Below, piece after piece: positions 38,847 to 39,824 of a stretch of DNA of 39,824 nucleotides (the first letter of the stretch is position 1; each line of letters starts with the position of its first letter). The translations under genes and the position numbers were made by a program. The notes beneath the pieces were generated by a model that was given only the letters and a program-made list of their open reading frames with translations, did no database searches and was not told the DNA's origin. Origin of the DNA: Gammaproteobacteria bacterium (GTDB taxonomy: Bacteria > Pseudomonadota > Gammaproteobacteria > Steroidobacterales > Steroidobacteraceae); NCBI GenBank assembly GCA_030831085.1, contig JAURLT010000047.1:1-39824 (forward strand), given 5' to 3'.

Positions 38847-39824
38847 TTGACCACTCTCCTGAGCGCCGAGGCCAGCAGCTCGACGTGTTCTTCAGCCAGG
38901 GTGTAAGGCGGTAGCAGCCGCAACACGTGCGGGTCGGCGCTGGTACCGGCCAGGATGTCCTGCTCGAGCAGCCGGGCCTGGATCTCTGCGGCCGGGGCCA
39001 CGGTCCGCAGGCCCAGCAGGAAGCCCTCTCCCTGGCAGGCCTGTACGGGACCGACTACGCAGCGCTCGCGGATCAGGGCAGAGATCCGCCTCACGTTAGA
39101 CAGCAGGTCCTCCTGACGCAGCGTGTCGATCACGGCTTCCACGACAGCGCAGGCCAAGGGCCCGCCACCGAAAGTGGTACCCAGTTCGCCCATCTTCAGC
39201 TCGGCAGCGATGGTGGGTGTCAGCATCAGCGCACCGACCGGAAAGCCCGCGCCGAGGGCCTTGGCCGTGGTGAGCAGGTCGGGCCGGACTCCGTACAGCC
39301 CCGCGGCGAACGGGCGACCCGTTCGGCCTACTCCACATTGAACCTCGTCAAGGATGAGCAGCGCCCCCACCTCATCACAACGGCGGCGGAGTGCGGCGAG
39401 GTAATCCGCGCCCAGGTCGTAGGCGCCCGCGACACCCTGCACAGGTTCGGCGATCACGGCTGCTACGCTGGAATCGATGCCGGTCTCGATGGCCGTCAGG
39501 TCACCTCGCGGCAGGTGTCCGACGTCGAAGGGCGTGCGCGGAAACCCGTACCAGCGCGACGATCCCCAGGTCACCGCAGCCGCCGCCGCTGACCGGCCGT
39601 GGAAGCCTCCCTCGATGGCCACGATGCGACCACGACCGGTCAAGCGACACGCCAGCCGCAGCGCGTTCTCGTTGGCTTCTGCGCCGCTGTTGACGAAAAA
39701 CACCGTGTCGAGGGGCAGTTCGGCGAATTCGACCAGCTTGCGTGCCGCGCGGACGCGGACGTCCATGGGCACGGCATTGCTCTGGAACGCCACCGCCCGC
39801 GCCTGACTCTGCAGGGCTTCCAGC
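38843..39824 (-). CDS. argD: Acetylornithine aminotransferase (5' truncated by window)
   Basis: PLP-dependent class III aminotransferase; 326 residues are visible and the frame stays open to the right edge, so the N-terminus is outside. Motifs: VFFVNSGAEANENALRLACRLTGR, IEGGFHGRS, ILDEVQCGVGRTG and the PLP lysine in TTAKALGAGFPVGA. The C-terminus GTSADPHVLRLLPPYTLAEEHVELLASALRRV is typical. It heads the visible argD-argF'-argB-argH order. Closely related lysine or ornithine aminotransferases cannot be excluded, but the operon argues for ArgD. Confidence 0.93.
   Translation of the reverse strand, partial: LEALQSQARAVAFQSNAVPMDVRVRAARKLVEFAELPLDTVFFVNSGAEANENALRLACRLTGRGRIVAIEGGFHGRSAAAAAVTWGSSRWYGFPRTPFDVGHLPRGDLTAIETGIDSSVAAVIAEPVQGVAGAYDLGADYLAALRRRCDEVGALLILDEVQCGVGRTGRPFAAGLYGVRPDLLTTAKALGAGFPVGALMLTPTIAAELKMGELGTTFGGGPLACAVVEAVIDTLRQEDLLSNVRRISALIRERCVVGPVQACQGEGFLLGLRTVAPAAEIQARLLEQDILAGTSADPHVLRLLPPYTLAEEHVELLASALRRVVN

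Overview
The window is a high-GC proteobacterial photosynthesis gene cluster (about 1-30.7 kb), followed by an uncharacterised catabolic operon (31.2-35.7 kb) and an arginine biosynthesis operon (35.7 kb to the right edge). It encodes a type II (quinone) reaction centre with PufL, PufM, PuhA and a tetraheme PufC, an LH1 antenna, and bacteriochlorophyll a enzymes, so the host is a purple bacterium or aerobic anoxygenic phototroph. The arginine operon uses an N-acetylornithine carbamoyltransferase (argF') and a Xanthomonas-like ArgH. This points to a gammaproteobacterium near Xanthomonadales/Nevskiales; that placement is an inference, not proven here.

Layout. (1) 1-8198, plus strand: bchX (cut by the left edge), bchY, bchZ, a leader with four tandem hairpins, pufB, pufA, a strong intercistronic hairpin, pufL, pufM, pufC and ispH. 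(2) 8205-23926, minus strand, read from the right: bchF-bchN-bchB-bchH-bchL-bchM-lhaA-puhA-puhB-puhC-acsF-puhE-dxs, a superoperon of about 15.7 kb with mostly overlapping start and stop codons. (3) 23927-24172: a divergent control region with back-to-back promoter-like elements and several TGTCAA/TTGACA operators resembling PpsR/CrtJ sites. (4) 24173-30725, plus strand: aerR/ppaA, ppsR, bchG, a PucC-family transporter, bchP, tspO and a 94-residue unknown membrane protein. (5) 30722-31114, minus strand: a small conserved membrane protein. (6) 31185-35738, plus strand: two PuuE-like polysaccharide-deacetylase-fold proteins, an MmgE/PrpD protein and an amidase. (7) 35735-39824, minus strand: argD (cut by the right edge), argF', argB, argH.

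How it works together. AcsF, BchM and BchH act before the dark-operative reductase BchLNB. BchF and BchXYZ then convert chlorophyllide to the bacteriochlorophyllide level, and BchG and BchP attach and reduce the tail. Puf and Puh proteins are the scaffold and its assembly factors. The MEP-pathway genes ispH and dxs inside the cluster could raise isoprenoid supply. AerR and PpsR are the likely oxygen/light regulators and probably act on the divergent region next to their own genes. No carotenoid genes, bchC, bchD, bchI or puc antenna genes lie in the window. I saw no tRNA, rRNA, CRISPR array or insertion sequence.
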